NCBI RefSeq assembly: GCF_042653765.1
Contig: NZ_JBHSEZ010000003.1
Location: 59,690 to 123,689 of the forward strand
Source of the DNA: Castellaniella denitrificans
GTDB taxonomy: Bacteria > Pseudomonadota > Gammaproteobacteria > Burkholderiales > Burkholderiaceae_B
Length of the DNA: 64,000 nt
Direction of reading: 5' to 3'
Part shown: piece after piece, positions 28,826 to 37,019 of the stretch
Layout: every line of letters starts with the position of its first letter
Position numbering within the stretch: the first letter of the stretch is position 1
Notes under the pieces: model-generated
The model's database searches: none
The model's input: only the letters and a program-made list of their open reading frames with translations
What the model was told of the DNA's origin: nothing
Program-made: the position numbers and the translations under genes

Positions 28826-29886
28826 GCCGCCGGCTCGAAGACCTCATGCTCGCAATCTGGAGCCGGCGCGGAGTCCCAAGCACGCTGCTGCTGCCCCTGT
28901 CCTGGCTCTACGGCCGGCTGTCGGCCCGGCGCCTGCGCGCCGGGGCCCGGACCGCCTGGAAGGCCCCGGTGCCCGTCGTGGTCGTCGGCAACATCCTGGT
29001 CGGCGGCACCGGCAAGACCCCCGTCACGATCGCCGTCTGCCAGGCCCTGCGGGCCCGGGGCTGGCGTCCCGGCATCGTCAGCCGGGGCTACGGCGCGGCC
29101 ATCGGACCGGAGCCGCGCCTGAGCGACGGCGGCGACGACGCCGCCCGCCTGGGCGACGAGCCGGCGCTGATCCACGCCGCGACCGGCGCGCCGGTCGCGG
29201 TCCACCCCCGGCGCGCCCTGGCGGCGGCCGCCCTGCTGGCGGCCCATCCGGACACGGACGTGCTGATCGCCGACGACGGCCTGCAGCACACCGCGCTGGC
29301 GCGGGATCTGGAAATCATCGTCCAGGACGGACGCGGCGTCGGCAACGGCCGCCTGCTGCCGGCCGGCCCCCTGCGCGAATCCCCCGGCCGCCTGGCGCGG
29401 GCCGACTGGCTCGTCACCCACCTGGCGGCCGACGAGCCGATGCCCCCCGCGTCCTCCGTGGAGGCGGGACGCGTCCCCCGCGCCATCGTCATGCGCCTGC
29501 GGCCGGAAGGCGCCACGCACCTGGCCAGCGGCCGCGATCTGCCCTGGGACGCCTGGCGGTCCGAGCAGGGCGCGGCGCCCTGCTCCGCGGCGGCCGGCAT
29601 CGGCCGGCCCGAGCGTTTCTTCGCCATGCTGCGCGCCGCCGGCGTCGTCCTGTCGCACACCCTGCGCATCCCAGACCACCGGGCGATCCCGGCGGACGCG
29701 CTGCGGGACCTGCCGCCCGGCCCGATCCTGATCACGCCCAAGGACGCCGTGAAATGCGCCGCCCCGCACGATCCCCGCCTGTGGGCCGTGCGGGCGGCCC
29801 CGGCCTTCTCCGATCCGGGCTGGCTGGACGACCTGGACCGGGCGCTGCGAGCGGCCGCCGCCCGCGAACGGACCGGCGGCGCGTGA
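28822..29886 (+). CDS. lpxK: Tetraacyldisaccharide 4'-kinase
   Basis: Phosphorylates the lipid A precursor at the 4' position on the inner-membrane cytosolic face. The 354 residues have an N-terminal hydrophobic patch (LPLSWLYGRL), the P-loop VGGTGKTPVTIAV, SRGYGA, and DDGLQHTALARDLEI, the LpxK Walker B/catalytic region. A late ITPKDAVKC matches the C-terminal domain. The start overlaps the preceding mini-ORF by ATGA. It sits with kdsB and adk in a lipopolysaccharide-related operon. Confidence 0.95.
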   Translation: MSRRLEDLMLAIWSRRGVPSTLLLPLSWLYGRLSARRLRAGARTAWKAPVPVVVVGNILVGGTGKTPVTIAVCQALRARGWRPGIVSRGYGAAIGPEPRLSDGGDDAARLGDEPALIHAATGAPVAVHPRRALAAAALLAAHPDTDVLIADDGLQHTALARDLEIIVQDGRGVGNGRLLPAGPLRESPGRLARADWLVTHLAADEPMPPASSVEAGRVPRAIVMRLRPEGATHLASGRDLPWDAWRSEQGAAPCSAAAGIGRPERFFAMLRAAGVVLSHTLRIPDHRAIPADALRDLPPGPILITPKDAVKCAAPHDPRLWAVRAAPAFSDPGWLDDLDRALRAAAARERTGGA

Positions 29887-29991
29887 GCCGGCGCGGGCCA
29901 ACCCTTCCCGGCGCATGGAAACCGGCCGCACAAGCACGGCCGCAGGCATTACACTCTAGGCTTCGTCACCCTTCCCGATCCACGCCCGCCC

Positions 29992-30177
29992 ATGGAAACC
30001 CGCCTGCTGCAGATCCTCGTCTGCCCCGTGTGCAAGAGCGCGCTGCGCCACGACCGCGAACACCAGGAACTGGTCTGCGCCGCCGACCGCCTGGCCTATC
30101 CCATCCGTGACGGCGTGCCCATCATGCTGCCCTCCGAAGCCCGCTCGCTGGACGCGGCGCCCGCGTCCGCGGCATGA
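29992..30177 (+). CDS. Trm112/UPF0434 family small zinc-ribbon protein
   Basis: The 61 residues contain METRLLQILVCPVCKSAL, the family hallmark, and IRDGVPIMLP. Only one clear Cys pair (CPVC) plus a lone Cys (LVCAADR) is seen. Bacterial members lie between lpxK and kdsB in many proteobacteria; the exact role is not established, though eukaryotic Trm112 activates methyltransferases. Its stop lies just ahead of the kdsB start. Confidence 0.9.
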   Translation: METRLLQILVCPVCKSALRHDREHQELVCAADRLAYPIRDGVPIMLPSEARSLDAAPASAA

Positions 30178-30181
30178 GCGC

Positions 30182-30964
30182 ATGAGCTTCACCGTCGTCG
30201 TCCCGGCGCGCGCCGCGTCCACCCGCCTGCCCGGCAAGCCGCTGCTCGACCTGGGCGGCCTGCCGATGGTGGTGCGCACCGCGCGGCAGGCCGCCCGCTC
30301 GGCCGCCAGCCGGGTCCTGATCGCCACCGATCATGCCGACGTCGCCCGCGCCGCGTCCGAACACGGCATCGAAGTCCTGATGACGCGCCCGGACCACCCC
30401 ACCGGCACCGACCGCCTGGCCGAAGTCGCCGCGACGCTGGACCTGGACGACGATGCCGTCGTGGTCAACGTCCAGGGCGACGAACCGCTGATCGACCCCG
30501 CCCTGATCGACGCCGTGGCGGCCCTGCTGGCGCGGCACCCCGACGCCGCCATCGCCACCTGCGCGGCGCCGATCCTCGACGCCGAAACCCTGTTCGACCC
30601 GAACGCGGTGAAGGTCGTGCGCGGCGCCAACGATCGTGCCCTGTATTTCTCCCGCGCCCCCATTCCCTGGGCCCGCGACGCGCTGGCCGATGGCCAGAAG
30701 CGCCTGGCCCCCGGATTGCCGGCCTGGCTGCACATCGGCCTGTACGCCTACCGCGCCGGCTTCCTGCGGCAGTTTCCGGAACTCCCCCCGGGGCGGCTCG
30801 AACGCGTCGAATCCCTGGAACAGCTGCGCGCCCTGGAACAGGGGTTTCCCATCCTGGTCCATGCGGCCGACACCGTTCCGGCGCGCGGCGTGGACACGCC
30901 CGAGGACCTGGCCCGGGTGCGCGCCCTGTTTGAAAACGGAGCGCCACCGCCCGCATCGGCCTGA
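30182..30964 (+). CDS. kdsB: 3-deoxy-manno-octulosonate cytidylyltransferase (CMP-KDO synthetase)
   Basis: Activates KDO with CTP for the inner core of lipopolysaccharide. The 260 residues show FTVVVPARAASTRLPGKPL (nucleotide-binding), ATDHADV, and VNVQGDEPLIDP, the metal-binding motif. I chose the ATG at 30182; the longer frame from 30107 is out of register with the family. It directly follows the Trm112-family gene (4 bp gap). Confidence 0.96.
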   Translation: MSFTVVVPARAASTRLPGKPLLDLGGLPMVVRTARQAARSAASRVLIATDHADVARAASEHGIEVLMTRPDHPTGTDRLAEVAATLDLDDDAVVVNVQGDEPLIDPALIDAVAALLARHPDAAIATCAAPILDAETLFDPNAVKVVRGANDRALYFSRAPIPWARDALADGQKRLAPGLPAWLHIGLYAYRAGFLRQFPELPPGRLERVESLEQLRALEQGFPILVHAADTVPARGVDTPEDLARVRALFENGAPPPASA

Positions 30965-31037
30965 ATCCCTGCAGGATCTGCTGCATTGCGGCATAATCGG
31001 AAAAATTTCAAAAAATAGTGATTGATCGGAGGAAATC

Positions 31038-31706
31038 ATGCGTTTGATTCTGCTAGGCCCCCCGGGAGCGGGCAAGGGCACCCAGGCCGCCTACATCACC
31101 GAAGCGTTCGGCATCCCGCAGATTTCGACCGGCGACATGCTGCGCGCGGCGGTCAAGGCGCAGACTCCGCTCGGTCTGGAAGCCAAGAAGATCATGGACA
31201 GCGGCGGCCTGGTCTCCGACGACATCATCATCGGCCTGGTGCGTGATCGCCTGCAGCAGCCCGACTGTCAGGCGGGCTACCTGTTCGACGGCTTTCCGCG
31301 CACCATTCCCCAGGCCGATGCCCTGAAGAACGCCCACGTGCCCCTGGACTACGTGATCGAGATCGCCGTCCCCGAGGAAAACATCATCGAACGCATGAGC
31401 GGCCGGCGCGTGCATGTGGCCAGCGGCCGCACCTACCACCTCAAGTTCAACCCGCCCAAGCGCGAAGGCCTGGACGACGAGACCGGCGAACCCCTGATCC
31501 AGCGCGACGACGACCGCGAGGAAACCGTCCGCCACCGCCTCTCGGTCTACCGCGACCAGACCCGCCCGCTGGTGGACTACTACTCCAGCTGGGCGGCCAC
31601 CAGCGCGGCCGAGGCACCCCGCTACGCCCAGATCTCGGGCGTGGGTTCGGTCGACGAGATCCGCGACCGCATCCTCGACATCCTGCGCGCGCACCACGCC
31701 GCCTGA
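31038..31706 (+). CDS. adk: Adenylate kinase
   Basis: Interconverts ATP + AMP and 2 ADP in the cytosol. The 222 residues begin MRLILLGPPGAGKGTQAAYI (P-loop), then STGDMLRAAV, LFDGFPRTIPQADAL and a long LID (GRRVHVASGRTYHLKFNPPK). The LID has no Cys cluster, so it is the zinc-less form. GGAGG lies 7 nt before the ATG. The 73-bp gap before it includes a CATAAT at 30992-30997 that could be a -10 box. Confidence 0.97.
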   Translation: MRLILLGPPGAGKGTQAAYITEAFGIPQISTGDMLRAAVKAQTPLGLEAKKIMDSGGLVSDDIIIGLVRDRLQQPDCQAGYLFDGFPRTIPQADALKNAHVPLDYVIEIAVPEENIIERMSGRRVHVASGRTYHLKFNPPKREGLDDETGEPLIQRDDDREETVRHRLSVYRDQTRPLVDYYSSWAATSAAEAPRYAQISGVGSVDEIRDRILDILRAHHAA

Positions 31707-31724
31707 CCGCCACCGGACACCGCC

Positions 31725-32483
31725 ATGGACATCCGCAACCAAGTCATCCTCATCACCGGCGGCGCCTCGGGCCTGGGGGCGGGCACGGCCCGCGCCCTGG
31801 CGGCCCAGGGCGCCCGCGTGGTCCTGGCCGACGTCCAGGACGAAGCCGGCCGGGCCCTGGCCGCCGAACTCGGCCAGACCTACGTCCATTGCGACGTCAC
31901 CGCCGAGGCCGACGCCCAGGCGGCCGTCGACGCGGCCACGGCCCAGGGCACGCTGCGCGGCCTGGTCAACTGCGCCGGCATCGCGCCGGCGTCGCGCATC
32001 GTCGGCAAGAACGGCCCGCACGAACTGGCCCTGTTCCGCCGCGTGATCGACATCAACCTGGTCGGCTCCTTCAACATGGCCCGGCTGGCCGCCCAGGCCA
32101 TGTCGGCCAACGAACCCCAGGCCACCGGCGAGCGCGGCGTGCTCGTCAACACGGCCTCGGTCGCCGCCTACGACGGCCAGATCGGCCAGTCCGCCTATGC
32201 CGCCTCCAAGGCCGGCATCGTCGGCATGACCCTGGCCATCGCGCGCGACCTGTCGCGCCTGGGCATCCGCTGCATGACCATCGCCCCGGGCATCTTCGGC
32301 ACCCCCATGATGTTCGGCATGCCCCAGGAAGTCCAGGATTCCCTGGCCGCCAGCGTGCCCTTCCCTCCGCGCCTGGGCCGTCCGGAGGACTACGCCAAGC
32401 TGGTGCTCTCGATCTTCGAGAACGACATGCTCAACGGCGAGACCATCCGCCTGGACGGCGCCATCCGCATGGCGCCTAAATAG
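31725..32483 (+). CDS. Short-chain dehydrogenase/reductase, 3-hydroxyacyl-CoA dehydrogenase type II-like
   Basis: The 252-residue Rossmann enzyme has cofactor motif TGGASGLGAG (11-20), an NAG-type motif as LVNCAGIAPA, and catalytic Ser/Tyr/Lys in TASVAAYDGQIGQSAYAASK. The sequence IAPGIFGTPMMFGMPQEVQ closely resembles human HSD17B10-like 3-hydroxyacyl-CoA dehydrogenases, so fatty-acid or isoleucine degradation is likely; the substrate is inferred. It lies 18 bp after adk. Its stop is followed 6 nt later by repeat copy 3. Confidence 0.88.
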   Translation: MDIRNQVILITGGASGLGAGTARALAAQGARVVLADVQDEAGRALAAELGQTYVHCDVTAEADAQAAVDAATAQGTLRGLVNCAGIAPASRIVGKNGPHELALFRRVIDINLVGSFNMARLAAQAMSANEPQATGERGVLVNTASVAAYDGQIGQSAYAASKAGIVGMTLAIARDLSRLGIRCMTIAPGIFGTPMMFGMPQEVQDSLAASVPFPPRLGRPEDYAKLVLSIFENDMLNGETIRLDGAIRMAPK

Positions 32484-32488
32484 CATGC

Positions 32489-32568
32489 CCACCTCGCGGC
32501 CTGCATGCCGCCCGGATTCGTCAGGCACCGTCCAGTCCGCAGGGACTGTCCGGTGTCCCGGCTCATCC
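32489..32568 (+). repeat. 80-bp dispersed repeat, copy 3 (after the SDR gene)
   Basis: Full-length copy from CCACCTCGCG to CTCATCC between the SDR gene and murJ. Hairpin 2 is CGTCCAGTCC-gcag-GGACTGTCCG with two internal mismatches, extended by five outer pairs. Confidence 0.9.
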
Positions 32569-32594
32569 CCCACGCCGCGCAGCCTGCCTGTGAC

Positions 32595-34151
32595 ATGAGC
32601 CTTCTCCGTTCGGCCGCGACCATCAGCGGCCTGACCCTGTTTTCCCGCGTCACCGGCATGCTGCGCGACGTGCTCATCGCGTCGGTGTACGGCGCCGGGC
32701 CGCTCACGGACGCGTTCTGGGTCGCTTTCCGCATCCCCAATCTGCTGCGCCGCCTGTTCGCCGAGGGCGCCTTTTCACAGGCCTTCGTGCCCATCCTGGG
32801 CGAAGTCCGGCAGCGCGGCGACCACGAATCCCTGCGCCGCCTGCTGGACCGGGTGGCCCTGCTGCTGTTCGTCGTCCTGTGCGGGGTGACGCTCGCCGGC
32901 ATGTTCGGAGCCGCCTGGGTGGTCACCGCCATGGCCAGCGGCATGCGCAACGCCGCGCGCGCCCACGAATTCGGCGAGGCCGTGTGGATGACCCGGATGA
33001 TGTTCCCCTACATCGTCTGCATGTCGCTGGTGGCCTTCGCCTCGGGGGTGCTCAACACCTTCAGCCGCTTCGCCGTCCCGGCCTTCACCCCGGTCCTGCT
33101 GAACCTGTCGATGATCGGCGCCAGCCTGCTGCTGGCCGGCCGCATGGACCAGCCCATCCACGCCCTGGCGGTGGGCGTGATGATCGGCGGCGTGCTGCAG
33201 CTGGCCGTGCAGTGGGTTGCCCTGGGAAGCCTGGGCCTGCTGCCGCGCTGGGGCCAGGGCCTGCGGGCGGCGTGGCGGGATCCGATGGTGCGCCGCATCC
33301 TGCGGCAGATGCTGCCCGCCACCCTGGGGGTGTCGGTCGCCCAGCTGTCCTTGCTGATCAACACCAACATCGCCACCTGGCTCGCGCCCGGCAGCGTGAC
33401 CTGGCTGTCCTTCGCCGACCGGCTGATGGAATTCCCCACCGCCCTGCTGGGCGTGGCCCTGGGCACGGTGCTGCTGCCCAGCCTGTCGGTCGCCCATGCC
33501 CGCCAGGACCATGCCGCCTACAACGCCCTGCTGGACTGGGGCCTGCGCCTGGTGCTGCTGCTGGGCCTGCCGGCCGCGCTGGGCATGGCCCTGCTGTCCG
33601 ACGGGCTGGTCGCCGTCCTGTTCAACTACGGCGCTTTCTCCCCCGCCGACGTGGCCCAGACCCGGCTGGCCGTCATGGCCTACGCGGTCGGCCTGCTCGG
33701 CCTGCTGGCGATCAAGATCCTGGCGCCCGGCTTCTACGCCAAGCAGGACATCCGCACCCCGGTGCGCATCGCCATCGCCGTACTGGTGTTCACCCAGCTG
33801 ATGAACCTGGTCCTGGTGCCCTGGCTGGCCCATGCGGGACTGGCCCTGTCGATCGGGCTGGGCGCCAGCGCCAACGCCCTGACCCTGGTGATCCTGCTGC
33901 GCCGCCGGGGACTGTACTCGCCCCTGGCCGGATGGCCCGGCTTCTGCCTGCGCCTGCTGCCGGCCCTGGCCGCCCTCGCCGGCGTACTGGTGGCCGCCGA
34001 CCGCCACCTGGACTGGATCGCCCTGGGCGCCCATCCGGGCGCCCGCGCCGCCTGGCTGGGGGCGGTACTGGCCCTGGCCATCCTGGCCTATTTCAGCGCC
34101 TTGTTTTTATTCGGTTTTCGCCCGAAAGACTTTACACGCCGGCGCGCATAG
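32595..34151 (+). CDS. murJ: Lipid II flippase MurJ (MviN family)
   Basis: Moves lipid II across the inner membrane for peptidoglycan synthesis. The 518 residues contain about 14 hydrophobic segments. The N-terminal signature is seen in TLFSRVTGMLRDVLIASVYG, and PNLLRRLFAEGAFSQAFVP is highly conserved. I chose the ATG at 32595 (MSLLRSAATI), because the upstream part of the frame from 32505 is repeat copy 3. Its 3' end contains the rpsT promoter. Confidence 0.95.
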   Translation: MSLLRSAATISGLTLFSRVTGMLRDVLIASVYGAGPLTDAFWVAFRIPNLLRRLFAEGAFSQAFVPILGEVRQRGDHESLRRLLDRVALLLFVVLCGVTLAGMFGAAWVVTAMASGMRNAARAHEFGEAVWMTRMMFPYIVCMSLVAFASGVLNTFSRFAVPAFTPVLLNLSMIGASLLLAGRMDQPIHALAVGVMIGGVLQLAVQWVALGSLGLLPRWGQGLRAAWRDPMVRRILRQMLPATLGVSVAQLSLLINTNIATWLAPGSVTWLSFADRLMEFPTALLGVALGTVLLPSLSVAHARQDHAAYNALLDWGLRLVLLLGLPAALGMALLSDGLVAVLFNYGAFSPADVAQTRLAVMAYAVGLLGLLAIKILAPGFYAKQDIRTPVRIAIAVLVFTQLMNLVLVPWLAHAGLALSIGLGASANALTLVILLRRRGLYSPLAGWPGFCLRLLPALAALAGVLVAADRHLDWIALGAHPGARAAWLGAVLALAILAYFSALFLFGFRPKDFTRRRA

Positions 34152-34159
34152 GCTAGAAT
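34131..34159 (+). promoter_or_regulatory. Predicted rpsT promoter
   Basis: TTTACA (34131-34136) and TAGAAT (34154-34159) are exactly 17 bp apart and overlap the end of murJ. This is one of the best sigma70 matches in the window. Transcription would begin near 34166, about 30 nt before rpsT. Confidence 0.75.
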
Positions 34160-34196
34160 CGCTGTCTTTGACGCAACCCCGAATACAGATACCTTT

Positions 34197-34460
34197 ATGG
34201 CCAATTCCGCTCAAGCCCGCAAGCGCGCCCGCCAGGCCGTCGCTCACAACAAACACAACGCCAGCATGCGTTCGATGCTGCGCACCGCCATCAAGCGCGT
34301 GCGCCAGGCCATCGAAGCGGGCGACCAGACCGCCGCCAACGAAGTCTTCCGCAAGGCCAGCAGCGTCATCGACCGCGTGGCCGACAAGCAGATCATCCAC
34401 AAGAACAAGGCCGCCCGCCACAAGAGCCGCCTGTCGGCCGCGATCAAGGCCCTGGCCTGA
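34197..34460 (+). CDS. rpsT: 30S ribosomal protein S20
   Basis: The 87-residue, very basic protein begins MANSAQARKRARQAVAHNKH and has MRTAIKRVR-like and ADKQIIHKNKAARHKSRL segments, all typical of S20. It has its own promoter and terminator, as is usual for rpsT; autogenous control by S20 is known in enterics but is not visible here. Confidence 0.97.
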   Translation: MANSAQARKRARQAVAHNKHNASMRSMLRTAIKRVRQAIEAGDQTAANEVFRKASSVIDRVADKQIIHKNKAARHKSRLSAAIKALA

Positions 34461-34486
34461 TCCAAGCCCCGGGGGCTTGCGCCAGC

Positions 34487-34512
34487 AAAAAGGACGCTTC
34501 GGCGTCCTTTTT
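34487..34512. terminator. rpsT terminator
   Basis: AAAAAGGACGC (34487-34497), a ttcg tetraloop and GCGTCCTTTTT (34502-34512) form an 11-bp hairpin that ends in five T. The A5 arm makes it usable in both directions. Confidence 0.93.
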
Positions 34513-34519
34513 GTTGTGC

Positions 34520-34640
34520 ACGAGGCAAGCACCGGAAGGCTGGGATGCTTTTGTTTCGAACGACGCAAGCACCAGAAGATTGGGATGCATGAGCTTGTCA
34601 GACAAGGCGCCCGGATTCGACCGGCACGGGCCTGTCTCCA
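34520..34640 (+). repeat. Imperfect 29-bp tandem direct repeats and a partial copy of the 80-bp element
   Basis: Two 29-bp units (34520-34548 and 34560-34588) share gcaagcacc, gaag and tgggatgc, with four differences, at a 40-bp period. Following them, 34594-34640 holds a degraded copy of the left half of the 80-bp repeat (CTTGTC-a-GACAAG hairpin, then GGCGCCCGGATTCGACCGGC). Together with copy 4 they fill the rpsT-argF gap; no gene is seen. Confidence 0.65.
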
Positions 34641-34654
34641 GCCATGGCACCCCC

Positions 34655-34734
34655 CCACCTCGCGCCTTGCAAGGCGCTCGGATTCGACAGGCTGAGCATG
34701 GTCCGCAGGGACCATGCTCAGTCCCGTCTCATCC
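34655..34734 (+). repeat. 80-bp dispersed repeat, copy 4 (3' end of argF)
   Basis: Full-length copy. Hairpin 1 is the perfect palindrome GCGCCTTGCAAGGCGC. Hairpin 2 is AGCATGGTCC-gcag-GGACCATGCT, perfect and extended by three outer pairs. On the minus strand its terminal GGATGAG carries the argF stop codon. Confidence 0.92.
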
Positions 34735-35667
34735 CAATCTCCCCAGCAGCAGGAACTCCATCAGCGCCTTCTGCACATGCAGGCGGTTTTCCGCCTCGTC
34801 CCAGACCACGCTCTGCGGGCCGTCGATGACCTCGCCGGTGACTTCCTCGCCCCGGTGCGCCGGCAGGCAATGCATGAACAGCGCGTCGGGATTGGCGGCC
34901 GCCATCATGCGGGCGTCCACGCACCAGTCGGCGAAGGCCAGGCGCCGGGCCTCGTTCTCGGCCTCGTAGCCCATGCTGGTCCAGACGTCCGTGGTGACCA
35001 GGTCCGCGCCCTTGCAGGCTTCCAGCGGATCGTCGAATTCGCGCAGGATGGACGGCGGCTGACTGCCCACGCGCAGCGGGTCCAGGCGATAGCCGGCCGG
35101 CGCCGAGACGTGCAGCGTGAAGCCCAGCAGCTCGGCCGCCTGCAGCCAGGTATAGGACATGTTGTTGGCGTCGCCGATCCAGGCGACCGTCCTGCCGCGG
35201 ATCGGGCCGCGATGCTCGATGAAGGTCAGGATGTCGGCCAGGATCTGGCAGGGGTGATATTCGTTGGTCAGGCCGTTGATGACCGGCACCCGCGAATGGG
35301 CGGCGAAGCGCTCGATGCGCGTCTGCTCGAAGGTGCGGATCATCACCAGGTCGACCATGCGCGACACCACGCGGGCGGTGTCCTCGATGGGTTCGGCGCG
35401 GCCGAGCTGGGAACCCTCGGTGGTCAGGTAGATGACCGAGCCGCCCAGCTGGTACATGCCGGCCTCGAACGACACCCGGGTGCGGGTGCTGGCCTTCTCG
35501 AACACCATCGCCAGGTTGCGGTCGTGCAGGGTGTGGTGCGGCAGGTAGCGTTTGAACTTGTCCTTGATGAGGCGCGCCCGGTCGATGACGTAGAGGATCT
35601 CGTCCTCGGAAAAATCACGCAGCTGCAGAAAATGACGCAAAGGCCCGGTCGGATTGGCGGCAGACAT
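34729..35667 (-). CDS. argF: Ornithine carbamoyltransferase
   Basis: Makes citrulline from ornithine and carbamoyl phosphate in arginine synthesis. The 312 residues carry the carbamoyl-phosphate motif FEKASTRTRVSFEAG, HPCQILADILT, and the ornithine-binding MHCLPAHRGEEV. I chose the ATG at 35667 (MSAANPTGPL); upstream frame is non-homologous. The stop lies in repeat copy 4. argG lies 2.3 kb away on the same strand, separated by three oppositely oriented genes. Confidence 0.96.
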   Translation of the reverse strand: MSAANPTGPLRHFLQLRDFSEDEILYVIDRARLIKDKFKRYLPHHTLHDRNLAMVFEKASTRTRVSFEAGMYQLGGSVIYLTTEGSQLGRAEPIEDTARVVSRMVDLVMIRTFEQTRIERFAAHSRVPVINGLTNEYHPCQILADILTFIEHRGPIRGRTVAWIGDANNMSYTWLQAAELLGFTLHVSAPAGYRLDPLRVGSQPPSILREFDDPLEACKGADLVTTDVWTSMGYEAENEARRLAFADWCVDARMMAAANPDALFMHCLPAHRGEEVTGEVIDGPQSVVWDEAENRLHVQKALMEFLLLGRLG

Positions 35668-35812
35668 GTCAAACCCTGAGTAAAACGGCCATATTACCGT
35701 GTGCCCGGGACGCGTGCAAAACCCCGGGCCTCCCCGATCGGATACAATGCGCGGCGAAGGGGATGCCGCGCGGCCTTCATCCAGGGCCGTGTCCCCTCTT
35801 TGGAACCACCAC

Positions 35813-36142
35813 ATGAGCCACCCTGTCCAGTATTTGATCATCCATGGCAAGACCCTGGAAGGCCAGCGGTTTCGGCCCAGCGACTGGGCCGAACGCCTGG
35901 CGGGGGTCCTGTCCCAGTTCCGTCCGGCCGGTTCCATCGCCAACCCCCTGTCCTATTCCCCCTACGCCATGCCGCGCACCCTGAACGGCCTGCCGTGCGT
36001 GATGGTCGACCACCGCCTGCGGCAGTTGGAACCGCTGGCCTGGAAATTCGCCTGCGACTTCGCCCTCAGCAACCGGCTGCAGACCACCGACACGTCCGCG
36101 CGCGACGAGGACGCCGCGCCTCCGGCCTCGTCGGCGGCCTGA
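35813..36142 (+). CDS. DUF3579 family protein
   Basis: The 109-residue cytosolic protein has unknown function. It starts MSHPVQYLIIHGKTLEGQRF and has RPSDWAERLAGVLSQF, PLSYSPYAMP and PCVMVDHRLRQLEPLAWKFA, a pattern I associate with DUF3579, found mainly in beta-proteobacteria next to argF. I chose the ATG at 35813, as the upstream frame lacks homology. It diverges from argF; a TACAAT at 35741-35746 could be its -10. The C-tail is disordered-looking. Confidence 0.82.
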   Translation: MSHPVQYLIIHGKTLEGQRFRPSDWAERLAGVLSQFRPAGSIANPLSYSPYAMPRTLNGLPCVMVDHRLRQLEPLAWKFACDFALSNRLQTTDTSARDEDAAPPASSAA

Positions 36143-36246
36143 GGCGCGGCCGGAGGCCCGGACCCTTCTTTCCCGCAAGGCACGGCGCGGCGGCGCGGGC
36201 CGCGACGCGAATCCCTCCCCCGCGCGGCCTGTGCCAAAATCGTCCC

Positions 36247-36897
36247 ATGACGACCTCCGACCTGTTCGGCGACCTCGACCCCGGACGGCGCACGCGCCTG
36301 GGACCGGACGCCTGGGTGCTGCGCGGCTTCGCCCTGCCCCGCATGGACGCGCTGCTGCCGGCCCTGGCCGGCATCGAGGCCATATCGCCCTTTCGCCACA
36401 TGAAGACACCGGGCGGCTTCGTCATGTCCGCCGCCCTGAGCAACTGCGGCACGCTCGGCTGGACGAGCGACCGGCGAGGCTACCGCTACAGTCCCATCGA
36501 CCCCGAAAACGGCCTGCCCTGGCCGCCGATGCCGGAGGCCTTCGCCCGGCTGGCGCGCGAGGCCGCCGCGGCGGCCGGATTCGAGGACTTCGCGCCGGAC
36601 GCCTGCCTGATCAACCGCTACCTGCCCGGCGCCCGGATGTCCCTGCACCAGGACAGGAACGAGCGCGACTTCGGCGCGCCCATCGTCTCCGTCTCCCTGG
36701 GCATGAGCGCCGTCTTCCTGTTCGGCGGCCCTGCGCGCTCCGACCCGGCGGCCCGGGTGCCGCTCCACCATGGCGACGTCGCCGTCTGGGGCGGCGCGGA
36801 CCGGCTGCGCTACCATGGCATCCTGCCGCTCGGCGAACGGCCCCATCCGCTGCTGGGGGCCCGGCGCATCAACCTGACCTTCCGCAAGGCGGGCTGA
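36247..36897 (+). CDS. alkB: Alpha-ketoglutarate-dependent DNA dioxygenase AlkB
   Basis: Repairs 1-methyladenine and 3-methylcytosine by oxidative demethylation. The 216 residues contain the iron triad H134-x-D136 (SLHQDRNE) and H190, and the 2-oxoglutarate/substrate R-x5-R motif (R207 and R213 in RINLTFR). NRYLPGARM and SLGMSAVFLFGG are also family-typical. It lies 122 bp before the ada-like gene on the same strand, matching the adaptive-response pairing. Confidence 0.94.
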   Translation: MTTSDLFGDLDPGRRTRLGPDAWVLRGFALPRMDALLPALAGIEAISPFRHMKTPGGFVMSAALSNCGTLGWTSDRRGYRYSPIDPENGLPWPPMPEAFARLAREAAAAAGFEDFAPDACLINRYLPGARMSLHQDRNERDFGAPIVSVSLGMSAVFLFGGPARSDPAARVPLHHGDVAVWGGADRLRYHGILPLGERPHPLLGARRINLTFRKAG

Positions 36898-37019
36898 AGC
36901 CACGCCCCCCCCCAGGGACGCCGCGGCCCGCCGACGGCCCCGCCACCGCAAGAAACGGAGTGCCCGCGCCGCGCATCCCGTCTAAGCTGACAGGCATCGC
37001 GACACACCAGGACGACGCC

